Assembly (NCBI RefSeq): GCF_004919045.1 | Contig: NZ_SWDW01000009.1 | Coordinates: 62,001 to 126,000, forward strand | Reading direction: 5' to 3' | DNA from: Sinomonas albida | GTDB taxonomy: Bacteria; Actinomycetota; Actinomycetes; Actinomycetales; Micrococcaceae | DNA length: 64,000 bases | Notes under the pieces: generated by a model | What the model was told of the DNA's origin: nothing | Databases searched by the model: none | The model's input: only the letters and a program-made list of their open reading frames with translations | Made by a program: the position numbers and the translations under genes | Shown here: piece after piece, positions 17,801-25,887 of the stretch | How positions within the stretch are numbered: the stretch's first letter is position 1 | Layout: every line of letters starts with the position of its first letter

Positions 17801-18264
17801 CGGACCAGGCGCTCGGCGTGGTGCTCGACAACCCGGACCGCGGGCCGCTCGCGTGGCTCGCCCGCGGAGCGACGTTCGCCTGGGAATCCTGGGAGCTCGA
17901 GCCCGGCTCGGACCACAGCCAGTCGCACGCATGGTCGTCGGCGGCGTGGCCCGTCCTCGTGGACGGGATCCTCGGACTGCGGCGCGTCTCCCCTGGACTC
18001 TTCGAGCTCCGCGTGCCCGAGTGCCGCCTCGACTGGGCCCGGGCCGAGCTGCCGATCGACCAGGGCACGCTGCGCGTCGCCTGGCGGCGCACCGCCACGG
18101 GCGTCGAACTCGAGTGCGAGCTTCCCCCGGGCACGGAGGCGTGGGCCGAGATGCCGAGCGCCCCGGGCGGCGCGAACGACGGCGGGCGGCGCCTTCTCGG
18201 GGCCGGCCACCATCGGCTGGGTCACCACGGGCTCGGAACGTCCGAAAAATATCCGGAGACATAG
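14809..18264 (+). CDS. Alpha-L-rhamnosidase, GH78
   Basis: 1151 aa. Releases terminal alpha-L-rhamnose from glycosides and feeds the divergent rha operon. The N-terminus (MAGAGLRPVRLRVEG) has beta-sandwich domains, including WPATTAFRQPDEWTL and ARHQAWVSVGG. The (alpha/alpha)6 catalytic barrel begins near FVDTPTREKGQFLADAANISY, with acidic residues typical of GH78, and continues through VTNLEGGGGPYLHGIVDWP. A C-terminal cap follows. There is no signal peptide, so it is cytoplasmic and imported oligosaccharides would be the substrates. Two low-complexity inserts stand out: an Asp-Gly-Leu run near residue 130 and an Arg-Ser-Ser-Asp-rich run near residue 590. The ATG overlaps the previous stop. 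Confidence 0.93.
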   Translation: MAGAGLRPVRLRVEGAEACLTAGPTPRLAWQAEPAAPLDALGAAPASSAGPTAAHPVAAEPEVRAADGRLLWAPGRIPLPRHATTRVVVPDGAALPPDTACRWRVRLQTDDGAWGPWSEDHAFGTALFSTGLDDNGLDDGLLDDGLLDDRGRGGWTAQWIARPAGGRAPLRIADGELRWHGTPFLPAPVKAGADFVLDAELRPVLGAAGVVLWSAGPGTGLLLELERSRVVLRPAPRWEQPCEPEDWATEPLVEAVFAPERAEAGRPPHPGSGRLHRLRAEARGGRLSVAVDGLRLAELAVPAPAGTLIALHAAPRAEGALQSLTISDGAGTGAGTERFRYRSSDGLAGWPATTAFRQPDEWTLLRTEAVLAGPVRRAVVYAAARHQAWVSVGGREVLELSSFGYPGEDYYDAADVTAALRAVWTGSAGQRNTDPRVTLAILSHWYGPGQGRASTVPGVLAELRVEYDDGSRAVFATGPGWRVAEAPYAQAGYRNDEGDPIEHVLGALPAGWDAPGFDDSGWEPARVLGANPCPEFPAVHPRRAHTAEARDEPVRWLVADDGTPVADFGTVRARRPRASWDARHSSDALRSEDDPRSWDAPRSSDEQHSADAPVRLRAGYELKPDGRVDDATLPSQNTDMTFLVGGVAATASADPAAGAARAAATSFDARVHLGFRYLEFGGAAPARLDAAVVRGAHPAEATFECSDPRLTDVLRLLQDSALHGVQERFVDTPTREKGQFLADAANISYATMAAFGEREFTRQALREFAWSGRRYWDAPHERGRVNAVYPNGDGKRDIPDFSLMLPEWAEAYWDATGDDAFVAELLPTLEATCGYALRSRADSGPCAGLVTNLEGGGGPYLHGIVDWPAPNRFGYDMDTAARTTVNAQAFAALTATARLSALLGRDRHAALLGERAAALADAMHRKLRVDGVFVDGLREDGSPSPHASQHATVFPLAVGATAPDFRAADAHRAARSGLRMGPLTWHRLLGALISESLADQALGVVLDNPDRGPLAWLARGATFAWESWELEPGSDHSQSHAWSSAAWPVLVDGILGLRRVSPGLFELRVPECRLDWARAELPIDQGTLRVAWRRTATGVELECELPPGTEAWAEMPSAPGGANDGGRRLLGAGHHRLGHHGLGTSEKYPET

Positions 18265-18361
18265 TCCGGAATAACCTCGCGAACAGCTTCGTTGGAGAGA
18301 GTGAAAGCACCGGTGCGGCCATTCCTCAGGCAGTGCCATCCCTGCCCGAAGGAGGAACGCC

Positions 18362-18505
18362 ATGTCCCTGTTCACTATCCTCGCCGTCCTCATGGTCGGA
18401 GCCATGATGGTCATCCCGGTCGCGTGGGAGGTCCTCTCGGCCGACCGCCGCGCGGAGCGCGCGGCAGCCACGTGCTCCGCCGGGGACGCCGAGTCCAACG
18501 CCTAG
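18362..18505 (+). CDS. Small membrane protein (47 aa)
   Basis: Starts MSLFTILAVLMVGAMMVIPVAW: one hydrophobic helix (residues about 3-22), then a charged segment DRRAERAA and a short tail ending ESNA. AAGGAGG lies seven bases before the ATG, the strongest ribosome site in this stretch. Function is not recognised. It sits between the rhamnosidase and a DUF4287 protein, 97 bases after the former, and may be independently transcribed. Confidence 0.65.
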   Translation: MSLFTILAVLMVGAMMVIPVAWEVLSADRRAERAAATCSAGDAESNA

Positions 18506-18532
18506 TCCACGACCACGCAGCATAATGGCGTC

Positions 18533-18745
18533 ATGTCTGAAGAGAAGGTGACCGGGCCCGCGTCCTACTTCCCCTCGATCGAGAAGAAGTACGGGCAGCC
18601 GATCAGCCATTGGCTGACCCAGCTTGAGTCCGTCGCCGATCTCAAGCACATGGAACAAGTCGAGTTCCTGAAGAAGAACTTCGGCTTGGGCCACGGTCAC
18701 GCCAATGCCCTCGTGGGCTGGTTCCGCCAGAAGCAGGGCGACTAG
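18533..18745 (+). CDS. DUF4287 domain protein
   Basis: 70 aa, matching the small DUF4287 family: SYFPSIEKKYGQPISHW, then a helical segment and GHGHANALVGWFRQK at the end. These are small cytosolic proteins of unknown role, widespread in actinobacteria. The ribosome site is weak and the gap to the 47-aa protein is only 27 bases. Confidence 0.8.
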   Translation: MSEEKVTGPASYFPSIEKKYGQPISHWLTQLESVADLKHMEQVEFLKKNFGLGHGHANALVGWFRQKQGD

Positions 18746-18797
18746 CGCCGCAACGAACGTGCGCGATGCCCCGGCTCGAACGCTGTAGTCTCCGAGC

Positions 18798-19844
18798 ATG
18801 AGCCGCGCTAACAGCCTGTCCGCGCCGTCCCGCGCCACGGCAAGCATCCGCGACGTCGCGGAACGCGCCGGCGTCTCCGTCGGCACGGTCTCGAACGTGC
18901 TCAACCGGCCGGACATCGTCCGCGCGGCGACGGTCGAGCGGGTGCACGCTGCGATCAAGGAGCTGGGCTTCGTGCGCAACGACGCGGCGCGGCAGCTCCG
19001 GGCGGGCCGCTCCACGACCATCGGGCTCGTGGTGCTGGACGTCCGGAACCCGTTCTTCACCGACGTGGCTCGCGGCGCCGAGGACGAGGCGGGCAGGGAC
19101 GGCCTCTCCGTGGTGATGGCCAACAGCGACGAGTCGCCGGACCGCGAGGCCGCGCACGTCGACTATTTCGAGACGCAGCGCGTTCTCGGGCTACTCATCT
19201 CTCCCATCGGGGATCTCGGCGAGCGCCTCGAGCGGCTGCGCATCGCCGGCACCCCAGCGGTTCTCGTGGACCGTGTCGCCGGATCGCGGAGTCTCAGCTC
19301 GGTCGCGGTCGACGACGTGGCCGGCGGCCGCCTCGCCGCCGAGCACGTCCTGAGCCTCGGGCGGCGGCGTCTCGCATTCGTGGGCGGCCCCGCCGATCTC
19401 GCCCAGATGCATGACCGTCTTTCGGGCGCACGGGAGGCCGCGAGCGCGGTCGAGGGCGCCCGCGTCGAGGCGATCGAGACGGCGGGACTCGGCTTCGACG
19501 ACGGCCGCCGGGCCGCACGGGCGCTCCTCGCACGGGTTCCGGGCGACCGCCCGGACGCGATCCTCGCCGGCAACGACCTCACGGCGATCGGCGCGCTCCA
19601 GGTCCTCATGGGCGAGGGCGGGCTGCGCGTCCCCGAAGACATCGCGATCGTGGGCTACGACGATATCGACTTCGCGAGTGCCGCCGTCGTCCCTCTTTCT
19701 TCGGTGCGGCAGCCGCGCGAGCTCATTGGGCAGACCGCCGTTCGAATCCTGCGCGAAGAGGCGGAAGACCCCTCGCTCGCTCCGCGGAATCTGGTCTTCG
19801 AGCCCGAGCTCGTGGTCCGCGCATCGACGGCGGGTCGCGCCTAG
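18798..19844 (+). CDS. LacI-family transcriptional regulator
   Basis: 348 aa. HTH with hinge near residues 17-70: IRDVAERAGVSVGTVSNVLNRPDIV and a hinge-helix region ending RQLRAGRSTTIGLVV. The periplasmic-binding-protein-like effector domain follows, with VRNPFFTDVARGAEDEA, LAFVGGPADL and VGYDDIDFASAAVVPLSSVRQP. By position it is the best candidate for the repressor of the rhamnose genes at 6.6-18.3 kb and for the operators at 11971 and 12484. It contains a near copy of the dispersed motif at 19683. Confidence 0.9.
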   Translation: MSRANSLSAPSRATASIRDVAERAGVSVGTVSNVLNRPDIVRAATVERVHAAIKELGFVRNDAARQLRAGRSTTIGLVVLDVRNPFFTDVARGAEDEAGRDGLSVVMANSDESPDREAAHVDYFETQRVLGLLISPIGDLGERLERLRIAGTPAVLVDRVAGSRSLSSVAVDDVAGGRLAAEHVLSLGRRRLAFVGGPADLAQMHDRLSGAREAASAVEGARVEAIETAGLGFDDGRRAARALLARVPGDRPDAILAGNDLTAIGALQVLMGEGGLRVPEDIAIVGYDDIDFASAAVVPLSSVRQPRELIGQTAVRILREEAEDPSLAPRNLVFEPELVVRASTAGRA

Positions 19845-19873
19845 CCGCCGACATGGCGGTGGCCGGTACCGAA

Positions 19874-19943
19874 AGCGGACATTCCCTACGACACCGGAGG
19901 CATCCCCACGGGAAAACGTGCGGTGTCGTGGGAAAGGTCCGCT
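19874..19943. terminator. Bidirectional hairpin between convergent genes
   Basis: Arms 19874-19896 and 19921-19943 (23 nt each, three mismatches, 24-nt loop; the outer seven bases AGCGGAC and the inner nine pair exactly). The structure sits between the ends of the LacI gene (+) and the ArsR-type gene (-), so a shared terminator is likely. Confidence 0.55.
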
Positions 19944-19963
19944 CTCAGCAGTCGTGCCGCGGG

Positions 19964-20476
19964 CTACCCCTGGCGGCCGGGCTCCTTCCGGCGCCACTTC
20001 GGGAGGTTCGCGATGATCTCGGCGGCGCCCTTAGCGGCGCGCTCGACGGTCCGTTCGACCGAGCGCTGGATCTGCTGAGGGCGCGTCCCCGACGCGGCGT
20101 CGACGCCGGCGAGAGCGGACGACGGCGCGCCCACCCCGGCGGCGGCAGGCACCTGCGCGGCGGGCAGCGAGTCCCCCGCGGCGGCTGGTGCGGCGGCCCC
20201 CTCAAGTTGGGACCCCGCCGTCGTACGCAGTGAGGTGAGCCAGCCGCCCACCTCGGCGAGGGGTTCGAGCCTCAGGGCGTAATAGCGCTTCTGGCCCTGG
20301 GCGCGCGTGGTCACGAGGCCCGCGTCGCGGAGGACCTTGAGGTGCTTGGACACCGTGGGCTGGCTCGCATCGAGCGCCTCGACGAGCTCGCCCACCGCCT
20401 TGTCGCCGGCGCGGAGCTCCCGCAGGATGTCCCTGCGGGTGTGGTCCGCGATGACGGCGAAGATGTCTGTCACCAT
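19964..20476 (-). CDS. ArsR-family winged-helix regulator with C-terminal extension
   Basis: 170 aa. Residues 1-80 are an ArsR winged helix: IFAVIADHTRRDILREL, QPTVSKHLKVLRDAGLV, RAQGQKRYYAL. No metal-binding cysteine motif is present. A low-complexity Ala/Pro linker follows, including APSSA encoded by a 12-mer copy at 20117. The tail QRSVERTVERAAKGAAEIIA is amphipathic and ends in a basic cluster. It is near, but not overlapping, acuC. Target unknown. Confidence 0.85.
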   Translation of the reverse strand: MVTDIFAVIADHTRRDILRELRAGDKAVGELVEALDASQPTVSKHLKVLRDAGLVTTRAQGQKRYYALRLEPLAEVGGWLTSLRTTAGSQLEGAAAPAAAGDSLPAAQVPAAAGVGAPSSALAGVDAASGTRPQQIQRSVERTVERAAKGAAEIIANLPKWRRKEPGRQG

Positions 20477-20561
20477 GCCTCCAGCCTACCGATCCGGCGC
20501 CCAGTCTGGTTCTGCTGCGTCCACACGGACGCGGCGTGACGGTCGGGCTTCCGGTCGGCTC

Positions 20562-21839
20562 TCAGTCGAACCACGGGTCGAGTCCGTGGAGGGGGAAGAT
20601 TTCCTTCCGGGTGGCCATGACGGCGCGGTCCACGGCGTCGTGCGGATTGAAGCCGATGTCCCACGAGCGCCACCACAGATCCGCGTCCTCGCCCATGGTC
20701 TCGGGCAACGTCTCGCCCGGGCCGAGCCGCTCCGGATACGTGGCGAGGGCGTATTCGCGCCACGCTGCCGGGGTCTCAGTGCGCAGCGGCACAGGGTGTC
20801 CCGCCGCGACGCCTACAAGGTGCGCCCACGCACGGGGCACGACGCGCAGGACGTCGTACCCGCCGCCGCCCGTTGCGATCCACCGATCGTCGCAGAAGCG
20901 GTTCGCGAGGCGAGAGACGGACAGGGCGGCCTCGCGCTGCGCGTCGACGCTGGTCCGCAGGTCCGCGAGCGGGTCGAGCGCGTGCGAGTCGCAGCCGTGC
21001 TGGCTCACGATCGCCTCGGGCCGGAACGCCTCGACGAGCGGCGGCACGATCGCGTGGAACGCGCGCAGCCACCCAGCGTCCCCCGTCCCCGCGGGGAGCG
21101 CCACGTTGACCGCGGTGCCGAGCGCGTCGGGGCCGCCGGTCTCGCTCGGGAAGCCCGTGCCGGGGAACAGCGTGAGGCCGCTCTCGTGGACGGAGATGGT
21201 GAGGACGCGCGGATCGTTCCAGAAGATCGACTGGGTGCCGTCGCCGTGGTGTGCGTCCGTGTCGACGTACGCAACGCGGCTCAGCCCGCCGTCGAGGAGG
21301 CGCTGGACGGCGAGCGCGGCGTCGTTGTAGATGCAGAAGCCGCTCGCCCGATCAGCCGCGGCATGGTGCATGCCGCCCGCGAAGTTGACCGCGTGCTGGG
21401 CGCGGCCGGCGAGGATCGCGTCCGCGGCCTCGAGCGAGCCGCCCGCGATCCGCGCGCTCGCCTCGTGCATTCCGGCGAAGGCCGGATCGTCCTCGGTGCC
21501 GAGGCCGCGCTCGGGGAGGGTCGACGACGGGTCATCGCTCACGCTGCGGACCGCGGCGATGTAGTCGCGCGTGTGGACCGACGCGAGTTCGTCGTCGCTT
21601 GCGACGTGCGGCTCCTCCACCGCGACGCGCGGGAGGGAGAACAGCCCGAGCGCTTCGCACAGGCGCGCCGTGAGGTCGAGCCGGCTCGGGTGCATGGGGT
21701 GACTGGGGCCGAAATCGTAGGCAAGCATCGCCTCGCCCCACGCGACGCGGGTCGCGTAGTCGACGCGGCGGAGGCCGGAGCTTGTCCCGCTGCCGCTCGG
21801 CGCCTCCGGGGAGGGGGGCGTCTGTGCGGCGTCGGACAT
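20562..21839 (-). CDS. acuC: Acetoin utilization protein AcuC (histone-deacetylase-like)
   Basis: 425 aa zinc deacetylase of the arginase/deacetylase superfamily. Hallmarks: YATRVAWGEAMLAYDFGPSHPMHP at the N-terminus, NFAGGMHHA, zinc-site motif YVDTDAHHGDGTQSIFW, SVHESGLTLFPGTG and ATGGGGYD. In Bacillus, AcuC deacetylates and activates acetyl-CoA synthetase. An acs gene lies about 31 kb away in this window, so a functional link is possible but not shown by proximity. Confidence 0.92.
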   Translation of the reverse strand: MSDAAQTPPSPEAPSGSGTSSGLRRVDYATRVAWGEAMLAYDFGPSHPMHPSRLDLTARLCEALGLFSLPRVAVEEPHVASDDELASVHTRDYIAAVRSVSDDPSSTLPERGLGTEDDPAFAGMHEASARIAGGSLEAADAILAGRAQHAVNFAGGMHHAAADRASGFCIYNDAALAVQRLLDGGLSRVAYVDTDAHHGDGTQSIFWNDPRVLTISVHESGLTLFPGTGFPSETGGPDALGTAVNVALPAGTGDAGWLRAFHAIVPPLVEAFRPEAIVSQHGCDSHALDPLADLRTSVDAQREAALSVSRLANRFCDDRWIATGGGGYDVLRVVPRAWAHLVGVAAGHPVPLRTETPAAWREYALATYPERLGPGETLPETMGEDADLWWRSWDIGFNPHDAVDRAVMATRKEIFPLHGLDPWFD

Positions 21840-21928
21840 AAGGTCAGGCTACCCGAACGGTGCGTGGTTTACTGGTCCGGTGCGGCCATCGGCCGCTTAG
21901 GCAAACCCGGCATGAGGGACGGTTGAGT

Positions 21929-23341
21929 GTGGCACAGACGCAGTCGTCGTGGCGACCCACGCCGCAGCGGGACAGCCTCGGCCCCCTGACCGGTCTGCGC
22001 GACTTCGTCGACCGGCTCGCGGCCTCGTCGCCGGCCCGGCTCGCGCTCCTCTCGTTCTCCGGCGTCATTCTGGTCTTCACGCTCATCCTGTCGCTCCCGT
22101 TCTCGTCCGCGGAAGGGCAGTTCACTCCCCTGCATGAGGCGCTCTTCACGGCCACCTCGGCCGTGTGCGTCACGGGCCTCACGGTGGTCTCGACGGCCGC
22201 GCATTGGTCGGCGTTCGGGCACGTGATGATCCTCATCGCGATCCAGGTGGGCGGCTTGGGCATCCTGACCCTCGCGTCCGTGCTCTCGCTCGCGGTGAGC
22301 CGGCGGCTCGGCGTCCGCGGCAAGCTGATCGCGCGCGAGGCCATGAACAACGCGGGCCGCCTCGGCGAAGTCGGCGGGCTCCTGCGCGTGGTCGTCGCGA
22401 CGTCCGCCGTGGTGGAGGCGGTCCTGACCCTGTTCCTCGCGCCAGCGTTCATGGCCCGGGGCGAGAACTTCGGCGAGGCCCTGTGGCACGGCGTCTTCTA
22501 CGCCATCTCGTCCTTCAACAATGCCGGCTTCACGCCCCACAGCGACGGCGTAGTGCCGTACCAGAACGACCTCTGGATCCTCGTGCCCCTCATGGTCGGC
22601 GGCTTCGTGGGCAGCCTCGGCTTCCCGGTCCTCATGGTGTTCCTCCGATTCAAGGGGCGCGTGCGGCTGTGGACGCTCCACGCGAAGCTCACGGTGGTCG
22701 TCTCGCTCATCCTCGTGGTGGTCGGCGCGTTCCTGTGGGGAGCCATGGAGTGGAACAACACGAGGACGATCGGCGGCATGGCCCCGGGCGAGAAGATGGT
22801 CCAGGCGGTGTTCGCCTCCGTCATGACCCGATCTCTCGGGTTCAACCTCGTGGACATGAACCACCTCACGCCGTCCACGCTCCTGCTCTCCGACGCACTC
22901 ATGTTCGCGGGCGGCGGCTCGGCGTCGACCGCGGGCGGCATCAAGGTGACCACGGTCGCCGTCATGTTCCTTGCGATCGTCGCCGAGGCGCGCGGCGACC
23001 GCGACGTCCGCGCCTACGGCCGCACCATCCCCCAGGGCGTCATGCGAGTCGCCATCAGCGTCATCGTCCTTGCGGCCACGCTCATCATGATCGCGTGCTC
23101 GATCCTCCTGGCGATCTCGGGCGAGAGCCTAGACCGCGTACTCTTCGACTCGATCTCCGCGTTCGCCACGGTCGGTCTCAGCACCGGCCTCACGTCTGAA
23201 CTGCCGCCCGCCGGTGTGTACGTCCTCACCGCGCTCATGTTCTTCGGCCGCGTCGGCACGATCACGATGGCCACCGCCCTGGCCCTCCGCCAGCGCAGCA
23301 CCCTGTTCCACTATCCGGAAGAAAGGCCGATCATTGGCTGA
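21929..23341 (+). CDS. trkH: Potassium uptake protein TrkH/KtrB type
   Basis: About 470 aa integral membrane subunit of a Trk/Ktr-type potassium channel. Four repeated pore modules are visible, with selectivity-filter-like segments TSAVCVTGLTVVST, SSFNNAGFTPHSD, ASVMTRSLGFNLVD and SAFATVGLSTGLT. Many hydrophobic helices cross the membrane. The frame is open to 21860 but the likely start is GTG 21929 (VAQTQSSW), with GAGGGAC eight bases upstream; TTG 21923 is an alternative. The stop overlaps the trkA start by eight bases, so the two are coupled. Confidence 0.92.
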   Translation: MAQTQSSWRPTPQRDSLGPLTGLRDFVDRLAASSPARLALLSFSGVILVFTLILSLPFSSAEGQFTPLHEALFTATSAVCVTGLTVVSTAAHWSAFGHVMILIAIQVGGLGILTLASVLSLAVSRRLGVRGKLIAREAMNNAGRLGEVGGLLRVVVATSAVVEAVLTLFLAPAFMARGENFGEALWHGVFYAISSFNNAGFTPHSDGVVPYQNDLWILVPLMVGGFVGSLGFPVLMVFLRFKGRVRLWTLHAKLTVVVSLILVVVGAFLWGAMEWNNTRTIGGMAPGEKMVQAVFASVMTRSLGFNLVDMNHLTPSTLLLSDALMFAGGGSASTAGGIKVTTVAVMFLAIVAEARGDRDVRAYGRTIPQGVMRVAISVIVLAATLIMIACSILLAISGESLDRVLFDSISAFATVGLSTGLTSELPPAGVYVLTALMFFGRVGTITMATALALRQRSTLFHYPEERPIIG

Positions 23342-24017
23342 CAAGAACCCCCCGGGCCGGCCGAATCCGAACGCGCCGGTGCTCGTGATCGGCCTCGGCC
23401 GGTTCGGCTCGGCGACCGCCCAGCAGCTCGTGAAGCAGGGCCGCGAGGTGCTCGCGATCGAGCGGGACCAGGAGCTCGTCGAGACGTGGGCGCCCGTGCT
23501 CACGCACGCGGTTCAGGCCGACGCGACGAACGTCGAGGTGCTGCGGCAGCTCGGCGCGCAGGAGTTCCAGTCGGCGGTGGTCGGCGTCGGGACGTCGATC
23601 GAGTCCTCGGTGCTGATCACGGCGAATCTCGTGGACCTCGGGATCGACCATGTGTGGGCCAAGGCCATCACGCCGTCGCACGGGAAGATCCTGTCCCGCA
23701 TCGGCGCGAACCACGTCATCTACCCCGAGGCCGACGCCGGCGTCCGCACCGCCCACCTCGTGAGCGGGCGCATGCTCGACTTCATCGAGTTCGACGACGA
23801 CTTCGCGATCGTCAAGATGTACCCGCCCAAGGAGACGCAGGGCTTCACCCTCGCCGAGTCGCAGGTGCGGGCGAAGTACGGCGTCACCGTGGTCGGCGTG
23901 AAGAGCCCGGGCGAGGACTTCACCTACGCCCAGCCGCACACGAAGGTCAGCAGCCGCGACATGCTCATCGTCTCGGGGCACGTGGACCTCCTCGAGCGCT
24001 TCGCCGCGCGTCCGTAG
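23334..24017 (+). CDS. trkA: TrkA/KtrA regulatory subunit (RCK)
   Basis: 227 aa cytosolic gating subunit for TrkH. The RCK_N domain has NAD/ATP loop VLVIGLGRFGSATAQQL and ends near VIYPEAD. The RCK_C domain covers about residues 140-227 (IVKMYPPKETQGFTL to MLIVSGHVDLLERF). The start is TTG 23334 inside the end of trkH, with AGAAAGG upstream. Together they import potassium, and opening is controlled by nucleotide binding to the RCK domain in known homologues. Confidence 0.92.
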   Translation: MADKNPPGRPNPNAPVLVIGLGRFGSATAQQLVKQGREVLAIERDQELVETWAPVLTHAVQADATNVEVLRQLGAQEFQSAVVGVGTSIESSVLITANLVDLGIDHVWAKAITPSHGKILSRIGANHVIYPEADAGVRTAHLVSGRMLDFIEFDDDFAIVKMYPPKETQGFTLAESQVRAKYGVTVVGVKSPGEDFTYAQPHTKVSSRDMLIVSGHVDLLERFAARP

Positions 24018-24176
24018 CACTCCGCCCGAAGGACGAACGACGGCGCCGCGCGGCTCCGCGTGGCCGTCACCTTCCACCGGGCGTGCCGACCTCCCCAGCT
24101 TTCAGGCGTACGACGGCGCGACACACCGGTGATTCGGTGCCCAACCTCAACCGGTCAATGCGCCGCCGGTTGACGC

Positions 24177-24974
24177 CTAAAGCTGGGGAAGCCGCTGCGT
24201 CTCCCGCCGCTCCGACGCCCTATTCCAGAGGGCACGGAGCGACTCGGCGACTCGCTCCGGTTCAGCTAGGTGCGGCGGATCGAGGTGGTGCCGATCGGGA
24301 AACTCCTCCCTGCGGAAATCCGGGAAGACGCCAGCGAGTTTGGTCGCGATCTCGCCGAATTCGTCCTGGTTCGAGAGGCCGCCCAGGGCGTAATACACCG
24401 GCTTGCCGAAAGCAGCGAGCGCGGACCGGTCGAGGTCGTGAGCCAGGCAGGCCCCGACGATCGCGTGGATTCCGGCCGGACGATTGGCCACCCACGGGGG
24501 CGGCGGCGCGGACGGATCGAACGGCGGGCTGACCTCGGCCCCCGGCCCGACGTGCAGACCGAGGAAGGCCGGCAGGAACTCGAACGGCGGCAGGGACTCG
24601 AGCGCCCTCAGCCGCTCCCAGTGGGCGCGATGGGCGTCGGTCCAGCCCCAGTTCCCGGCCCAGGCGGGCTCCACGAGGGCCAAGCTCTCGAGCCGCTCGG
24701 GGCGTGCAGCCGCGAACGCGAGCGCGGACGCGCCGCCGCCCGAGTACCCCACGAGGTGGAACGTATCCCAGCCGCGCGTATCGGCCGCGCGAAGCACTCC
24801 GTCGATCTCGGTGCCGAGGTCGTAGCCCGGCGGCGGAGTCGCGCCGGAGAAGACCTCGAGGTCTTTCACGGCGGCTTCCACGGGCGGGCCACTGGCCTCG
24901 AGTGCGGCGAGCAGGGCGGAGAACTCGAGTTCGGCGGGCAGTCCGCCGCCGGCGATGAGAAGGACCCGTTCCAT
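24177..24974 (-). CDS. Alpha/beta hydrolase, copy 2 of a tandem pair
   Basis: 265 aa. Nucleophile elbow VGYSGGGASALAFAA, late catalytic histidine in DRHHLDPPHLAEP, and an N-terminal MERVLLIAGGGLPAELEF. It is clearly paralogous to the next gene (24977-25786), with the same WDTFHLVGYSGGGAS, PWAGNWGW- and FPDFR segments. Only two bases separate its ATG from the upstream stop. Substrate unknown. It is divergent from an HD-GYP-like/LuxR regulator, which may control it. Confidence 0.83.
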   Translation of the reverse strand: MERVLLIAGGGLPAELEFSALLAALEASGPPVEAAVKDLEVFSGATPPPGYDLGTEIDGVLRAADTRGWDTFHLVGYSGGGASALAFAAARPERLESLALVEPAWAGNWGWTDAHRAHWERLRALESLPPFEFLPAFLGLHVGPGAEVSPPFDPSAPPPPWVANRPAGIHAIVGACLAHDLDRSALAAFGKPVYYALGGLSNQDEFGEIATKLAGVFPDFRREEFPDRHHLDPPHLAEPERVAESLRALWNRASERRETQRLPQL

Positions 24975-24976
24975 GG

Positions 24977-25786
24977 CTAGGCCACCCTTTCGGTGTGAGT
25001 GTGCGCGTCGTTCCACAGCGCCAGCAGCGACGCCGCAACGCGGTCCGGCTCGACCCGATGCGGCGGGTCGAAGTGGTGGCGGCCCGCGAAGACCTCGAGG
25101 CGGAAGTCCGGGAAGACGGCGGAGAGCCGCTCGGCGACCTCGCCGTAGTCGTCGGGATTGGACAGCGCGCAGAGCGCGAAATACACGGGCTTCTGGAACC
25201 TCGCAAGCGACGCGCGGTCGAGGTCGTAGGTCTCGAACGTGCGGATGAACGCCCGGATACCGGCGGGCCGCAGGGCCATCCAGGCCGGTTGCTCGCCGCC
25301 GCCCGTCGGCAGGCCAGTCGTCACGCCGGGCCGCACGCCGAGCCGTACGAACCGCGCCATGAACTCGTCCGGCGGCAGCCCGTCAAGCTCCCGATACTGT
25401 GCCCAGAGCGCGCGATGGGCCTCGCTCCAGCCCCAGTTCCCCGCCCAGGGCGGCTCGAGCAGGGCGAGGCTCGCGAGCCGTTCCGGATGCTTCGCGGCGA
25501 AGGCGAGCGCCGAGGCTCCACCGCCGGAGTACCCCACGAGGTGGAACGTGTCCCAGCCCCGCGACTCAACCTCGCGGAGCACCCCATGGATCTCGGTGTC
25601 GAGGCTGTAGTCCGAGGGCGGCGTGGGGCGCGCGTAGACCTCGAGGTCCTTCGCGACTGCCTCGACGCTGTGGTCGCCCTGGGCGGCGGCGCCCATGGCC
25701 GCGATGAGGGCCCCGTAGGCGAGGCCTGCGGGAAGCACGCTCCCTGGCAGGAGGATGACGCGGTGCCTTGGCTGCTCGATGTCCAT
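24977..25786 (-). CDS. Alpha/beta hydrolase, copy 1 of a tandem pair
   Basis: 269 aa. Start MDIEQPRHRVILLPGS at 25786; a longer frame exists but would run into the divergent promoter region. Nucleophile elbow VGYSGGGASALAFAA and the C-terminal GRHHFDPPHRVEPDRV with the catalytic histidine. Same architecture as its downstream paralogue. The pair is head-to-head with the LuxR-type gene at 25888, leaving about 100 bases for both promoters. Confidence 0.83.
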   Translation of the reverse strand: MDIEQPRHRVILLPGSVLPAGLAYGALIAAMGAAAQGDHSVEAVAKDLEVYARPTPPSDYSLDTEIHGVLREVESRGWDTFHLVGYSGGGASALAFAAKHPERLASLALLEPPWAGNWGWSEAHRALWAQYRELDGLPPDEFMARFVRLGVRPGVTTGLPTGGGEQPAWMALRPAGIRAFIRTFETYDLDRASLARFQKPVYFALCALSNPDDYGEVAERLSAVFPDFRLEVFAGRHHFDPPHRVEPDRVAASLLALWNDAHTHTERVA

Positions 25787-25887
25787 GGCTCCAGCGTGCG
25801 CGCGCCGCCAGGCCGGGGGCATCGCGCAAACGCGCTATCTTGTGCGGTGGTCTGTGCCCTGCGCGCGGCGCGGTCCATGATCGTTGC

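Noticed and set aside
24018-24176. Possible RNA gene or riboswitch in the gap
   Set aside because: About 160 bases with no tRNA cloverleaf or recognised aptamer; only a near copy of the dispersed motif was seen.
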